Notes: generated by a model from the sequence alone, not told the origin. DNA of 33,895 nt from Erysipelothrix sp. UBA3377 (GCA_002359085.1 DEQB01000072.1:1-33895), one strand, 5' to 3'; shown: positions 17,601 through 25,457, numbered from the stretch's first letter. Made by a program: numbers and translations.

Positions 17601-17656
17601 GACATCAATCCGTTCAACAATGAATAATGGCTTCGGGTAAACAAATGTACACTCAC
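14621..17656 (-). CDS. dnaE: DNA polymerase III alpha subunit DnaE
   Basis: DnaE is a family C replicative polymerase; in Firmicutes it extends RNA primers on the lagging strand before PolC takes over. At 1011 residues it is shorter than Bacillus DnaE (about 1115). The N-terminal PHP domain has lost metal ligands: the expected HxHxH is HLFTR (4-8) and the expected DHG is DYR (39-41), so it has no proofreading metal site. The polymerase core is intact: GPGRGSAAGSLV (329-340), catalytic Asp371/Asp373 in PDIDIDFPD, and the third Asp in KIDFLGIKNL. A C-terminal OB fold (about 905-980) binds single strands. The GTG start at 17654-17656 has AGGAGT. It follows nrnA, as in several Firmicutes. Confidence 0.95.
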   Translation of the reverse strand: MSVHLFTRSHYSLLNGLMSVEDIVLTAKEKGFTQIALTDYRVMFSHLEFYILSKKHGIKPIFGLEIDLNQGTSLLLAKDIKGYQMLQRLSYKMSQNEVIELRDFSDHMDHLIFIVHSENGPFEDYLSQDHDENIHFKFIEIKREIPNFYLGISHQESNFFKKRNTRLHKIAKEHDIEVVALPKVFYKNKTDHQYFKALRAIDNGKLLDDPTINLAPDRYFYDQNELNALYSSESLILTDTLANLCNVDLMALKTQLPEFENDKDVSNQTFLMSLAQAGLHKRLEGLITDTYQDRLNFELDVLINMDFTNYFLIVYDVIRYAKQNGINVGPGRGSAAGSLVAYALGITEVDPIAYDLLFERFLNPERASMPDIDIDFPDDKRDQVVRYVQDKYGHAHVAHIIAFGTLKARQSFRDSARILNVPIHKVDLVSKSIDPKGLMHSYKSNKRFSTLIDNDNQLKRCFTLALNLEGTPRHVTQHAAGIVLSAKPLIDVVPLYKIDNDNHVIQFDMTHIEDLGLIKIDFLGIKNLSIIDRIIHKINEDNSKFNIKSIPFDDSKTFELLSDAHTTGIFQLESDGIRQLLKQLKPSRFTDVVDVIALFRPGPMENIPLYLENRKHPNKIDYYHNDLKSITLDTYGVLIYQEQIMQVAQVFAGFTLAKADILRRAMSSKDEKVLRSLENDFKAGALNKGYEVNLVNQIFELIYKFANYGFNKSHSVAYGMVSYQMAYLKANYSEIFYTELLSSVIGDDRKTKLYIDECRRLNVLLMGPNLDESKSNYFLEAQKIRLPFTMIKGISRQISETIVNERLVNGRYTSFYAAVVRLKAQDIKKHHFERLIDAGAFDYFGFNRLSLHASLDEAIQYASIVTIHDALGQTRFDFDLVSEPVFTQVKNDRKEVLAREFQVLGFYLSDYPTLSLKRKHSTDGVMQLVPSDKSYRAIVKVDRIKQHRARNGKMMSFVDLSDDSGNIGGVIFPNVYERYGSDLNVDDIILIKGKVKEEGSILIDQIHVFSL

Positions 17657-17676
17657 TAAACATCACTCCTGACTCT

Positions 17677-17682
17677 ATTATA
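17677..17682 (-). promoter_or_regulatory. Candidate -10 element for dnaE
   Basis: A consensus TATAAT on the minus strand lies about 20 bases before the dnaE start, just past the nrnA terminator. No good -35 is seen at the usual distance, so the promoter may be weak. Confidence 0.35.
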
Positions 17683-17695
17683 CATCATTTAACGT

Positions 17696-17727
17696 AAAAA
17701 CAGATTAACTTTATACGTTAATCTGTT
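17696..17727 (-). terminator. Terminator overlapping the end of nrnA
   Basis: Arms AACAGATTAAC (17699-17709) and GTTAATCTGTT (17717-17727) form a perfect 11-bp stem with a 7-base loop and a short T run on the minus strand. The right arm lies in the last nrnA codons and the stop codon is in the loop. Confidence 0.7.
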
Positions 17728-18649
17728 CTTTGTAATTTTTTATTGCTGTCTTTAATGCTTCTTTAAGAGATTGTACTTGTTCAAAGGTAATATCATTGAT
17801 ACCACTGGCCAAACGATGGCCACCGCCGTTAAAACGATTGGCTATCTCATTGACTGTAACATTTTGAGAACGTAAGGATCCAATAAAGCTTCCTTCATCT
17901 GTTTCAACAAATACACCATAAACCTCAAATTCAGTAACATTACTCATAATAGAATAATAAGTCTTGGCTTGTCGTTCATTGATATTCATTGCATCACGCA
18001 TCGCTTTGGTGATGGTAATGGTAGCCAACCCAGCATCATACTCGACGTATTGTGCCAACTTTGATCGCAGTCCAAAGCTCTCTTGTGAACGATTGAAGAA
18101 GTGCATGGAGAGTTGCGTAATATTTGCGCCACATCGCATTAACTTTGCAGCAATCTCCAAGGTTTCAGGTTTTGTATTCTCAACCATAAAACGAATTGTA
18201 TCTGTTAAGATACCACTCAACATGTATGAAGCCGCTTGTTTTGATAGCATACCTTTTTCAAGCAACAATTCCGCAACAATTTCAGATGCGCTGGATCTGG
18301 AAGGATCCACCACGAAATCATCACCATAAGGTTCATTGTTGGGATGATGGTCAATATTTAAAACAGTCTTTGCAAGTGTATGGTTCCCATCAATACGTGC
18401 TTCAGTCGCACTGTCTAAAACAATGGCATGAGAACTGGCAATTTGTGAATCTGTAACATATTGAGAGGCAGGATGAAATCCTAAAACTTCACTGTCCTTC
18501 CCTACAACATATACTGTCTTCTCTGGATAATTGTCTTTAATATATTGTGCAACACCCCATTGGGATCCCAAAGCATCGCCATCTGGGAAATGGTGTCTAA
18601 ATATACTTAAAGTATCGTATTTTTCAATGTAATCAATGAGTTTATTCAT
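17711..18649 (-). CDS. nrnA: Bifunctional oligoribonuclease / pAp phosphatase NrnA (DHH family)
   Basis: NrnA degrades short RNA oligonucleotides and dephosphorylates 3'-phosphoadenosine 5'-phosphate. The 312 residues have the DHH domain with Asp23 and Asp25 in FPDGD and Asp100-His101-His102 in NIDHHPNN. The DHHA1 domain follows, with GGGHRLASG starting at 274. The ATG at 18647-18649 overlaps the ackA stop by 8 bases; a GTG seven codons upstream exists but has a poor ribosome-binding site. It precedes dnaE, as ytqI does in Bacillus, with a terminator between. Confidence 0.92.
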   Translation of the reverse strand: MNKLIDYIEKYDTLSIFRHHFPDGDALGSQWGVAQYIKDNYPEKTVYVVGKDSEVLGFHPASQYVTDSQIASSHAIVLDSATEARIDGNHTLAKTVLNIDHHPNNEPYGDDFVVDPSRSSASEIVAELLLEKGMLSKQAASYMLSGILTDTIRFMVENTKPETLEIAAKLMRCGANITQLSMHFFNRSQESFGLRSKLAQYVEYDAGLATITITKAMRDAMNINERQAKTYYSIMSNVTEFEVYGVFVETDEGSFIGSLRSQNVTVNEIANRFNGGGHRLASGINDITFEQVQSLKEALKTAIKNYKEQINV

Positions 18650-19838
18650 TGTGCAACTCAAATGCGTCACGTGCTAACACAAGTTCTTCATCTGTTGGAA
18701 CAACCCAAACTTCAACGGCTGAATCATCAGTACTGATACGCACTTCTTCACCACGTGTTTGATGGTTCAATGCTTTATCATATTTAATACCCATGGCTTC
18801 TTGTAGTAAGTCAAGGATTGCTTCACGAATGGAGCTATCATTTTCACCCAATCCAGCTGTAAATGCAAGCGCATCTACATGACCCAATTGGAATGCAAAT
18901 CCACCCAGAACTTGACGTACACGTTCTGCATAAACGTTACGTGTCAATAAGGCACGTTCATTTCCTGCATTAATCGCATTTTCTAAGTCACGCGCATCAC
19001 TTGATACACCACTGACACCAAGCATTCCTGATTTCTTATTAAAGATTTCAAGCACTTCTTCAGCAGTTTTATCTAATTTTTCCATCAAGTAAGTCACGAT
19101 TGCAGGGTCAACATCACCCGTTCTCGTTCCCATCATAATTCCAGATAACGGTGTGAATCCCATAGAAGTGTTTACACATTTACCTGCTTCAACAGCAGAA
19201 ATAGATGCGCCATTACCAAGGTGTAAAGTAATCACATTAACTGCTTCTTTATCTTTACCCATCAACTCAGCGGTTCTATGTGATACAAATTGATGTGATG
19301 TTCCGTGCATACCATAACGACGTACTTTTAAATCTGTATAGTATTCGTATGGTAATGGATAAATATATACTTCCGGTGACATGGTTTGATGAAACGCAGT
19401 GTCAAATGAGAAGGTATGCGTTGCCATAGGTAATGCTTCTTTAAATGCATAGTAACCGATTAAGTTTGCAGGATTATGCAATGGCGCTAGATCCTTAAGC
19501 TCTTCGACTTTTGCGATATTCTCTTCACTTGCAAGTACAGTTTTATCAAAGTACTCACCACCATGAACGGTACGGTGTCCAACCGCAACAATTTCATTCA
19601 GTTCAACAACAATTTTTTTGTCGACCAATGCATCCAATACAAGTTGTACAGCAACACTGTGATCTGGAATATCCAAGATTTCTTTATCCTTTTCACCGTT
19701 ATATTTAATGGTGAAGATACCATCTTCTAAACCAATTCTTTCAATGACTCCTGAAGCTAAAACTGATTCTTCAGGCATATTAAATACCTGGAATTTTAAT
19801 GAGCTACTGCCCGCATTAACTGCCAATACTTTATTCAT
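18642..19838 (-). CDS. ackA: Acetate kinase
   Basis: Acetate kinase converts acetyl phosphate and ADP to acetate and ATP, the energy-yielding last step of mixed fermentation. The 398-residue protein begins VLAVNAGSSSLKFQVF, the phosphate-binding signature. It has GHRTVHGG, FDTAFH with the catalytic Asp, HLGNGAS, and the C-terminal FTAGLGEN. The ATG at 19836-19838 has AGGAGG and overlaps the ylxM stop by 8 bases. No phosphotransacetylase gene is near; placement inside an smc-ftsY-ylxM operon is unusual. Confidence 0.97.
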   Translation of the reverse strand: MNKVLAVNAGSSSLKFQVFNMPEESVLASGVIERIGLEDGIFTIKYNGEKDKEILDIPDHSVAVQLVLDALVDKKIVVELNEIVAVGHRTVHGGEYFDKTVLASEENIAKVEELKDLAPLHNPANLIGYYAFKEALPMATHTFSFDTAFHQTMSPEVYIYPLPYEYYTDLKVRRYGMHGTSHQFVSHRTAELMGKDKEAVNVITLHLGNGASISAVEAGKCVNTSMGFTPLSGIMMGTRTGDVDPAIVTYLMEKLDKTAEEVLEIFNKKSGMLGVSGVSSDARDLENAINAGNERALLTRNVYAERVRQVLGGFAFQLGHVDALAFTAGLGENDSSIREAILDLLQEAMGIKYDKALNHQTRGEEVRISTDDSAVEVWVVPTDEELVLARDAFELHNE

Positions 19839-20145
19839 AATTTCCTCCTAAATATCTTTCCAATATTTTATTTATATCCGGATTGTTTAAATCCAGTAAT
19901 TCTCCTAACATTTTACCATACTTTTGAGTAAAACCGAGTTTATTCTCAGTATCTTCCAAAAAAGCAACCGTTCTTTTCAATGTATCATAAACACCAGCAC
20001 GACTGATGCCCAATAAATCCGCAATTTCTTGATATGATAAATCATCATGATAATAATATCGATACACTTCACGTTGTCTATCAGTTAAAAGTGCTTCATA
20101 ATTATCAAACAAATTGTTGAGAAAAACAGTTTTATCAAGACTCAT
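19831..20145 (-). CDS. ylxM: YlxM-family helix-turn-helix protein
   Basis: YlxM proteins are small helix-turn-helix proteins tied to the signal recognition particle system, usually encoded between ftsY and ffh. The 104 residues have a sigma-region-4-like fold with LTDRQREVYRYYY, DLSYQEIADLLGISRAGVYD and TLKRTVAFLE. The ATG at 20143-20145 lies inside the end of ftsY (11-base overlap); the open frame continues 13 codons upstream without good support. Here ackA follows instead of ffh. Confidence 0.88.
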   Translation of the reverse strand: MSLDKTVFLNNLFDNYEALLTDRQREVYRYYYHDDLSYQEIADLLGISRAGVYDTLKRTVAFLEDTENKLGFTQKYGKMLGELLDLNNPDINKILERYLGGNYE

Positions 20146-21076
20146 GATCAAATACCAAGTTATACAAATACGTATCAATATCAAAGGGTCTCAAATCATC
20201 CAAGCCTTCACCCAGACCAATATGACTGACTTTCAGACCCAATTCATCCTTTATACTCAACAGAACCCCACCTTTTGGAGAACCGTCCAGTTTGGTGACA
20301 ATGATTGAATCAACCGGTGTTACTTCAGTAAATGTTTTTGCTTGTGATAATCCATTTTGTCCCGTATTACCATCAATAACCAAATACGTATGGTCAATTT
20401 GTCCGGCTTCTTTAACCAATACACGCTTCATTTTATCAAGTTCATTCATTAAATTCACTTTGTTTTGTAAACGTCCTGCACTGTCACAAATAACCAAATC
20501 AAAATGATTCTCTTTTGCATGACGCAGTGCATCCACATAAACACTTGCAGGATCTTGGCCTTCACTGCCACCAATGAATGACACCCCTACTTTCTCAGCC
20601 CAAACTTTTAGCTGATTACTACCTGCTGCACGGTACGTATCGCCCCCCACTAAAAGAACTTTCTTATCTTGAAGGTGATAGTGATGTGCCAATTTGGCGC
20701 TGGTTGTTGTTTTACCAGTACCATTCACACCGACCATTAGAAATACATTCATACCTTCATGAAGCATTTGAGGTTCAATGTTGTCTCCGTATTGATTTCG
20801 TATCACTTCAACCAAAGCATTCAACGCTTCAGACTCACTCATGTTAGACTTCACGTTTTTACGGAAAATCTTAATGATTTTTTTAGCACTTTTAAGCGAT
20901 ACATCCGATTGCAGTAACAACGCCAATAGATTGTCAAACCATGCATCATCATACTGTGTATTCTTAGAGAATAGACCCGCAAGCTTTGCCCCAAATCCCT
21001 TACGCGTTTCAGAGAGACCCGTAGTATATACGGGCTCATCTTTTTTATTTGAAAATATTTTTTTGAAAAATGACAC
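20135..21076 (-). CDS. ftsY: Signal recognition particle receptor FtsY
   Basis: FtsY is the membrane-associated GTPase that receives SRP-ribosome complexes. At 313 residues it is the short Gram-positive form, without the long acidic A domain of E. coli. The N domain (about 25-105) precedes the G domain: G1 GVNGTGKTTT (116-125), DTYRAAG, DSAGR (G3) and TKLDGSPKGG (G4). The DTYRAAG loop differs slightly from the common DTFRAAA. The N-terminal MSFFKKIF is an amphipathic membrane-targeting segment. The GTG start at 21074-21076 follows the smc stop by one base and uses GGGAGG inside smc. Confidence 0.95.
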   Translation of the reverse strand: MSFFKKIFSNKKDEPVYTTGLSETRKGFGAKLAGLFSKNTQYDDAWFDNLLALLLQSDVSLKSAKKIIKIFRKNVKSNMSESEALNALVEVIRNQYGDNIEPQMLHEGMNVFLMVGVNGTGKTTTSAKLAHHYHLQDKKVLLVGGDTYRAAGSNQLKVWAEKVGVSFIGGSEGQDPASVYVDALRHAKENHFDLVICDSAGRLQNKVNLMNELDKMKRVLVKEAGQIDHTYLVIDGNTGQNGLSQAKTFTEVTPVDSIIVTKLDGSPKGGVLLSIKDELGLKVSHIGLGEGLDDLRPFDIDTYLYNLVFDHES

Positions 21077-21077
21077 T

Positions 21078-23999
21078 TTATGCCGCCTCCCTTAATTCAA
21101 TTGCTTCATCCAATCTCACACTTAACAGTGAAGAGACTCCCTTTGCGGGCATCGTGACACCATAGAGTTTGTCACATTTTGCCATCGTTCCAGGACGGTG
21201 TGTAATTAAAATAAATTGAGTTTCATCGGAAAGTTCTTTAACATAATTGGCCAAACGCTCAACGTTAACCTGATCTAAAGCTGCTTCAACTTCATCAAAG
21301 ATACAAAGCGGAACGTGTCTGGCTTTAATAATAGAGAACAAGACCGAAATCGCAATTAATGATTTCTCGCCACCCGAGAATAAACGAATGTTTTGAACTG
21401 ACTTACCCGGAGGTTGAACATCAATATCAACACCCGTATTCAAGATATCATCTGGATCTTCAAGAATCAGTTTGGCACGACCCCCATTAAAGAGTTTTGA
21501 GAAAACTGTTTGAAGTTCCGCATTGATTTTATCAAACATTTCAACAAATTCAACTTCCATGACTTCATCCAGTTCAGAAATTACATTCAGTAATTTTTCT
21601 CGACTCTCAGTTAAGTCCGTAAGTTGTGTATTCAAGAAGTTATATCTCGTATTCACTTCCTCATATTCCTGAGGCGCATCCAAATTGACGTTTCCCAAGG
21701 CATTGATTTCCTGTCTGAGTTTGAGTACCCAATCTTTTTGATCCGATTGAGATGCATCATAAATATTTTCAAGCGCATACTCAAATGTCATTTGATATTC
21801 AGAAGACAGTCTATTCAGCGCATTGTCAATTTGTGTTTCATATTTCATGTTACTCATTTTGATACTGTTTAGTGCTTCTGTTTTTTCATTGAGCTCGCGT
21901 CTAAATTCTCGTAAATCTTTTTCCTTACGTTGTGTATCTTGACTGATATGCAAACGTTTCTCACGATCTAAAGATAAATTAGAAGTCATTTCATCACGTT
22001 TAATATACGCTTGATTTAATTGTAAGATTACGGTGTCTTGAATATCTTCATGACCGCTCTTATCAGCTTCTAAAGCATCATAATCAGATTGGAGTCGCTC
22101 ATACTTTGCACGCTTCACATCCAGTAAAGGTTCAATTTGTGCAAGCGCAATTCGTTTTTGCATCAAGGTGTCATTGTTCGTACGTAACGTAGTTTTTAAA
22201 TGATTGATATCTAGATTCAATGCATCCAATTGAATTTTGAACTTCTCTTTTTGAGTCTCAATGTTACTAAGTTCTTGTTGAAGTGCATAATTATTGGAGT
22301 TGTTTTGACGTGATCGTCCCCCACTCATTACACCACCTTGGTGAATGATATCGCCTTCTAAAGTAACGATACGATAATTATAATTCAAACGTTTAGCCAA
22401 TACATTCGCATGTTCAATCGTATCCACAATTAATATATTACCCAATAAGTTTTCTTTTAAGACATCATATTTTTCAGATGCTTGTACAAATTCATGTCCC
22501 AATCCCAAGTAACCCTCTGTTTGACTCGCAATCAGAATTGCATCCTGATGAACGGTTCTAGATTTTAAAACATTAAGTGGGATAAATGTAGCACGTCCTG
22601 ATTGATTTTTCTTTAAAAACTGAATCGCATTCACAGCACTTTGGTCATCCTCAGTCACAATGTGCATGAGTGCACCGGCCAATGTGGTTGTGATTGCAGT
22701 TTCATAACCCGCTATCGGAATTAATACATTGCTTACCACATCATGAATACCATATAGGTTATCGATATTATCCATAATTGTCTGAACCCCTTGATTCATC
22801 TCAAAGGGACGTTTGAGTCTGTGTTCAATCACTTCTTGACGATTGTTTAATTTAGATTCTTGAGAAACGATGAAAGCATGTTGTTGGGTGAGTTCATTTA
22901 ATTTATGATTGTGTGTGTTATTTTCTTCAATCAAAAATTCAGTTTCACCCTTTAATTCTTGGTGTCGATTCAAACGTTCGTCATACTCCAACTTAGCATC
23001 TTGAAGTGCAGCATAAATTTCTTTTGCTTTCGCTTCTGAGTCGCCAGTTTCTAAAGTATATTTACGCTTTTCTTCGATTTCAACTTTACGCGTTTCTAAG
23101 ATTCCAATTTCTCGAACCAAATTCATAATCTCTTCTTGAGACCTTACAATCTTTTGATCCAAGGAGAAACTCTCTTGACGTTTTTCATCCAAGTCATGTT
23201 CAAAAACACCGACTTTGGTTTCTAAATTCGCAATCTCTGCTTCAAAATCATACTGATTGTTGTTGCTTTTCTCCATTAAATCTTGGTTGTTTTTAATATC
23301 TTGAACCAAAACGGAAACTTCAATCTTTTGAAGTGCATCCCTTTTTTCAATATAAACATTCGCTTTATTTGCTGCACGTTTTAAAGGATTGACCTGACGT
23401 TTGATTTCATCCACGATATCCTGCATGCGCTCAATGTTTTCTTGAGTACGTTCTAATTTACGAATGGATTCAAGTTTACGTTTCTTATACTTTGAAACAC
23501 CGGCAGCTTCTTCAAATATAACACGACGGTCCAAAGGTTTTGCTTCTGCAAAATGACTGATGGTACCTTGAGAGATAATACTTAAAGAATCACGACCCAA
23601 TCCAGTATCCATCACCAAATCATGGATATCGCGTAAACGACACGATACCTTGTTAATCATATATTCTGATTCACGGGTATCACGATATAAACGCCGTGTT
23701 ACTTCAACTTCCTCATATTCACTATTTAAAGCTTTATTTTCATTGTTAAAAACCAAAGTAACTTCGGATAAATTTACTTTTCTTCTTGTTTCTGAACCAC
23801 TAAAAATAACATCGGTCATACTGTTACCACGCATTTGTTTGACAGATTGTTCTCCCAAAACCCAGCGTATCGCATCACTAATGTTACTTTTTCCACATCC
23901 ATTAGGACCTACGATTCCCGTTACTGAATCCGTGAAATTAATTGTTACTCTATCCGCAAAGGATTTGAACCCTTGCATCGTTATACTTTTAAGGAACAT
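21078..23999 (-). CDS. smc: Chromosome segregation ATPase SMC (short-arm form)
   Basis: SMC dimers with ScpAB organise and separate chromosomes. The 973 residues contain an N-terminal ATPase half with Walker A GPNGCGKSN (31-39), a first coiled coil (about 170-405), a hinge (about 410-555, ending GGVMSGGRSR), a second coiled coil, and a C-terminal head with LFSGGEKS near 873 and Walker B CIFDEVEAALD. Both heads and hinge are complete, so this is not a truncation; the arms are roughly 100 residues shorter each than in the 1186-residue Bacillus protein. The ATG at 23997-23999 has GGAGGT five bases before it; the ATG four codons upstream overlaps that site. Confidence 0.96.
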   Translation of the reverse strand: MFLKSITMQGFKSFADRVTINFTDSVTGIVGPNGCGKSNISDAIRWVLGEQSVKQMRGNSMTDVIFSGSETRRKVNLSEVTLVFNNENKALNSEYEEVEVTRRLYRDTRESEYMINKVSCRLRDIHDLVMDTGLGRDSLSIISQGTISHFAEAKPLDRRVIFEEAAGVSKYKKRKLESIRKLERTQENIERMQDIVDEIKRQVNPLKRAANKANVYIEKRDALQKIEVSVLVQDIKNNQDLMEKSNNNQYDFEAEIANLETKVGVFEHDLDEKRQESFSLDQKIVRSQEEIMNLVREIGILETRKVEIEEKRKYTLETGDSEAKAKEIYAALQDAKLEYDERLNRHQELKGETEFLIEENNTHNHKLNELTQQHAFIVSQESKLNNRQEVIEHRLKRPFEMNQGVQTIMDNIDNLYGIHDVVSNVLIPIAGYETAITTTLAGALMHIVTEDDQSAVNAIQFLKKNQSGRATFIPLNVLKSRTVHQDAILIASQTEGYLGLGHEFVQASEKYDVLKENLLGNILIVDTIEHANVLAKRLNYNYRIVTLEGDIIHQGGVMSGGRSRQNNSNNYALQQELSNIETQKEKFKIQLDALNLDINHLKTTLRTNNDTLMQKRIALAQIEPLLDVKRAKYERLQSDYDALEADKSGHEDIQDTVILQLNQAYIKRDEMTSNLSLDREKRLHISQDTQRKEKDLREFRRELNEKTEALNSIKMSNMKYETQIDNALNRLSSEYQMTFEYALENIYDASQSDQKDWVLKLRQEINALGNVNLDAPQEYEEVNTRYNFLNTQLTDLTESREKLLNVISELDEVMEVEFVEMFDKINAELQTVFSKLFNGGRAKLILEDPDDILNTGVDIDVQPPGKSVQNIRLFSGGEKSLIAISVLFSIIKARHVPLCIFDEVEAALDQVNVERLANYVKELSDETQFILITHRPGTMAKCDKLYGVTMPAKGVSSLLSVRLDEAIELREAA

Positions 24000-24015
24000 A
24001 GATACCTCCATTAAC

Positions 24016-24035
24016 TAATCTATTATACTAGATTA
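24016..24035 (-). promoter_or_regulatory. Candidate smc promoter -10 with overlapping inverted repeat
   Basis: A consensus TATAAT (24022-24027, minus strand) lies about 20 bases before the smc start. A perfect 7-bp inverted repeat, TAATCTA (24016-24022) and TAGATTA (24029-24035), brackets it like an operator. A TTAATT 16 bp upstream is the only -35 candidate. Confidence 0.35.
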
Positions 24036-24125
24036 TCACACAAAATTAAAGTCAAAAACCGTTTACTTACGCCCATAATTCACAAAGTACAACCATGAAG
24101 AGTATGTGAAATTTCCGTTTTTGGA

Positions 24126-24153
24126 TTGATTATCAAGAGATATGTTGTATTAT
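24126..24153 (+). promoter_or_regulatory. Candidate promoter for the gene at 24173
   Basis: TTGATT (24126-24131) and TATTAT (24148-24153) are separated by 16 bp, followed by the GAGGTGAG ribosome-binding site at 24162-24169. Confidence 0.45.
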
Positions 24154-24172
24154 TAGGGGGCGAGGTGAGAAA

Positions 24173-24748
24173 ATGAGTAGAAAACTGGTCACGATTGTTG
24201 TGCTAGCAGTACTTGTTGTTACTGTGCCAGTAGCTTTATACTTTCACTTTAGATCAAATTCAGTTGAAGGTATAACAAATACAGCATATGCAAACAGTCT
24301 TTATACAGAAACTACTACCTATGAATCATTTCTTGTTGAATGTCTAGAAGATAATGAAGCGGTAGTACTTGAGTATCACAGTGTTAAAGGTTTAGAAGAT
24401 ATCAATGTCGATACCAGCAAAGCCAAACTTGCTTATTTCACAAGTAATGATACGGATTCCGAATATGTAGAGCGTGCCTTATTGGTGCCCTTATCATTGG
24501 AGGGAGAAAACCCATTACCTGAAATTATTAAGGTTTCCACAGATGAAACGAAAAATCTAACTGTAACACAACTAAAAAATAATTTTAGTATTGAGACCAC
24601 CCCAGCTTTAGTATATTATCAAGTTGAAAATGGTAATGTACAGGTTATCAGCACACTGGTATACCGTGCAGATGCACCTTTCACAAAAGACGAATTGAGA
24701 ACTTGGTTCTTCGATAACGGTCTTTGGAACGGTCTATATAACGAATAA
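24173..24748 (+). CDS. Unrecognised membrane-anchored protein, possibly thioredoxin-fold
   Basis: I do not recognise this 191-residue protein. A short basic start leads into one hydrophobic helix (about 5-24), with no lipobox Cys after it, so the rest is probably an anchored extracellular domain. The stretch FSIETTPALVYYQVENGNV (138-156) looks like the cis-proline strand region of thioredoxin folds (Pro144). There is no CxxC; the only cysteine is Cys57, so redox activity is unlikely. It stands alone on the plus strand with its own promoter, a GAGGTGAG site and a strong terminator, between the divergent smc operon and the convergent mtnN operon. Function unknown. Confidence 0.85.
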   Translation: MSRKLVTIVVLAVLVVTVPVALYFHFRSNSVEGITNTAYANSLYTETTTYESFLVECLEDNEAVVLEYHSVKGLEDINVDTSKAKLAYFTSNDTDSEYVERALLVPLSLEGENPLPEIIKVSTDETKNLTVTQLKNNFSIETTPALVYYQVENGNVQVISTLVYRADAPFTKDELRTWFFDNGLWNGLYNE

Positions 24749-24781
24749 GGAGATTCACTTCAAAATGAATCTCCTTTTTTT
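24747..24781 (+). terminator. Terminator after the gene at 24173
   Basis: Arms AAGGAGATTCA (24747-24757) and TGAATCTCCTT (24766-24776) form an 11-bp stem followed by a T run. The T run overlaps the end of the convergent mtnN. On the minus strand the same stem has only a poor T tail, so it may end mtnN transcripts weakly. Confidence 0.85.
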
Positions 24782-25457
24782 ATATTGATTTGATAAACTT
24801 CTCAGTTAATAAAGCACTGTTTCTACTTGCGGTTGGCAAGAATGCTTCAAAAGTAATGTCATTGCCTTCACGCAATGGAACATCAGATAACGACCTAAGA
24901 ATCACAAAAGGAATCTTCAAACGCTTAGAAACGCCACCAATTGCACTAGCCTCCATTTCAACACAAATCGCATCAGGAAAAATATTCTGAATGCGTATCA
25001 GTGCATCACTCTCAAAACTCACAAACTGATCACCTGAAACAATTTCACCCACATGGCCTTGAATATCCAATGCTTTAGTTAAAGACAATGCAAGGTGTGC
25101 ATAATCATGGTGCGGCATATAAATGAAACGTTCATCATGAATCGTATTGGGTCCAATGTCTAAATCATGGGCCCTTACTTGGTTTGCAATCACAATATCT
25201 CCAATTGACTGATCGGGTTGTAATCCACCAGCGCTCCCAATATTAATGATCAAGGTTGGTTTATAAACGCTGGATAAAAGCGTCGTTGTATAAGCAGCAT
25301 TGACTTTACCAACACCACTTAAACTTAAAATGACAGGCTTGTCTCCCAGCGTCATTTCAACCACATGAATGTCTTCAACACTTGTCTCATGTATGTTTTC
25401 GCCAAGTTTTTTTAAAGCGTCCAATTCTTCCATCATTGCAGCAATAATTAATATCAT
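24780..25457 (-). CDS. mtnN: 5'-methylthioadenosine/S-adenosylhomocysteine nucleosidase
   Basis: MtnN (Pfs) cleaves the adenine from methylthioadenosine, S-adenosylhomocysteine and 5'-deoxyadenosine, clearing by-products of SAM chemistry. The 225-residue protein opens ILIIAAMMEELDAL, with Glu11 in the place of the catalytic Glu12 of the E. coli enzyme. It also has NIGSAGGL, VEMEAS with the ribose-binding Glu, and LRSLSD with the catalytic Asp. ATGA overlap joins it to the methyltransferase upstream, whose SAH product it would remove. Last gene of the parE operon. Confidence 0.95.
   Translation of the reverse strand: MILIIAAMMEELDALKKLGENIHETSVEDIHVVEMTLGDKPVILSLSGVGKVNAAYTTTLLSSVYKPTLIINIGSAGGLQPDQSIGDIVIANQVRAHDLDIGPNTIHDERFIYMPHHDYAHLALSLTKALDIQGHVGEIVSGDQFVSFESDALIRIQNIFPDAICVEMEASAIGGVSKRLKIPFVILRSLSDVPLREGNDITFEAFLPTASRNSALLTEKFIKSI

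Noticed and set aside
14621..17656. PolC instead of DnaE
   Set aside because: The PHP domain is N-terminal and there is no inserted exonuclease domain; length of 1011 fits DnaE.
21078..23999. SMC as a truncated or broken gene
   Set aside because: Walker A, hinge, signature and Walker B are all present in one frame, so the short length is due to shorter arms.
24747..24781. Fully bidirectional terminator serving mtnN
   Set aside because: The stem is symmetric but the minus-strand tail is TTATTCG, too poor in T for confidence.
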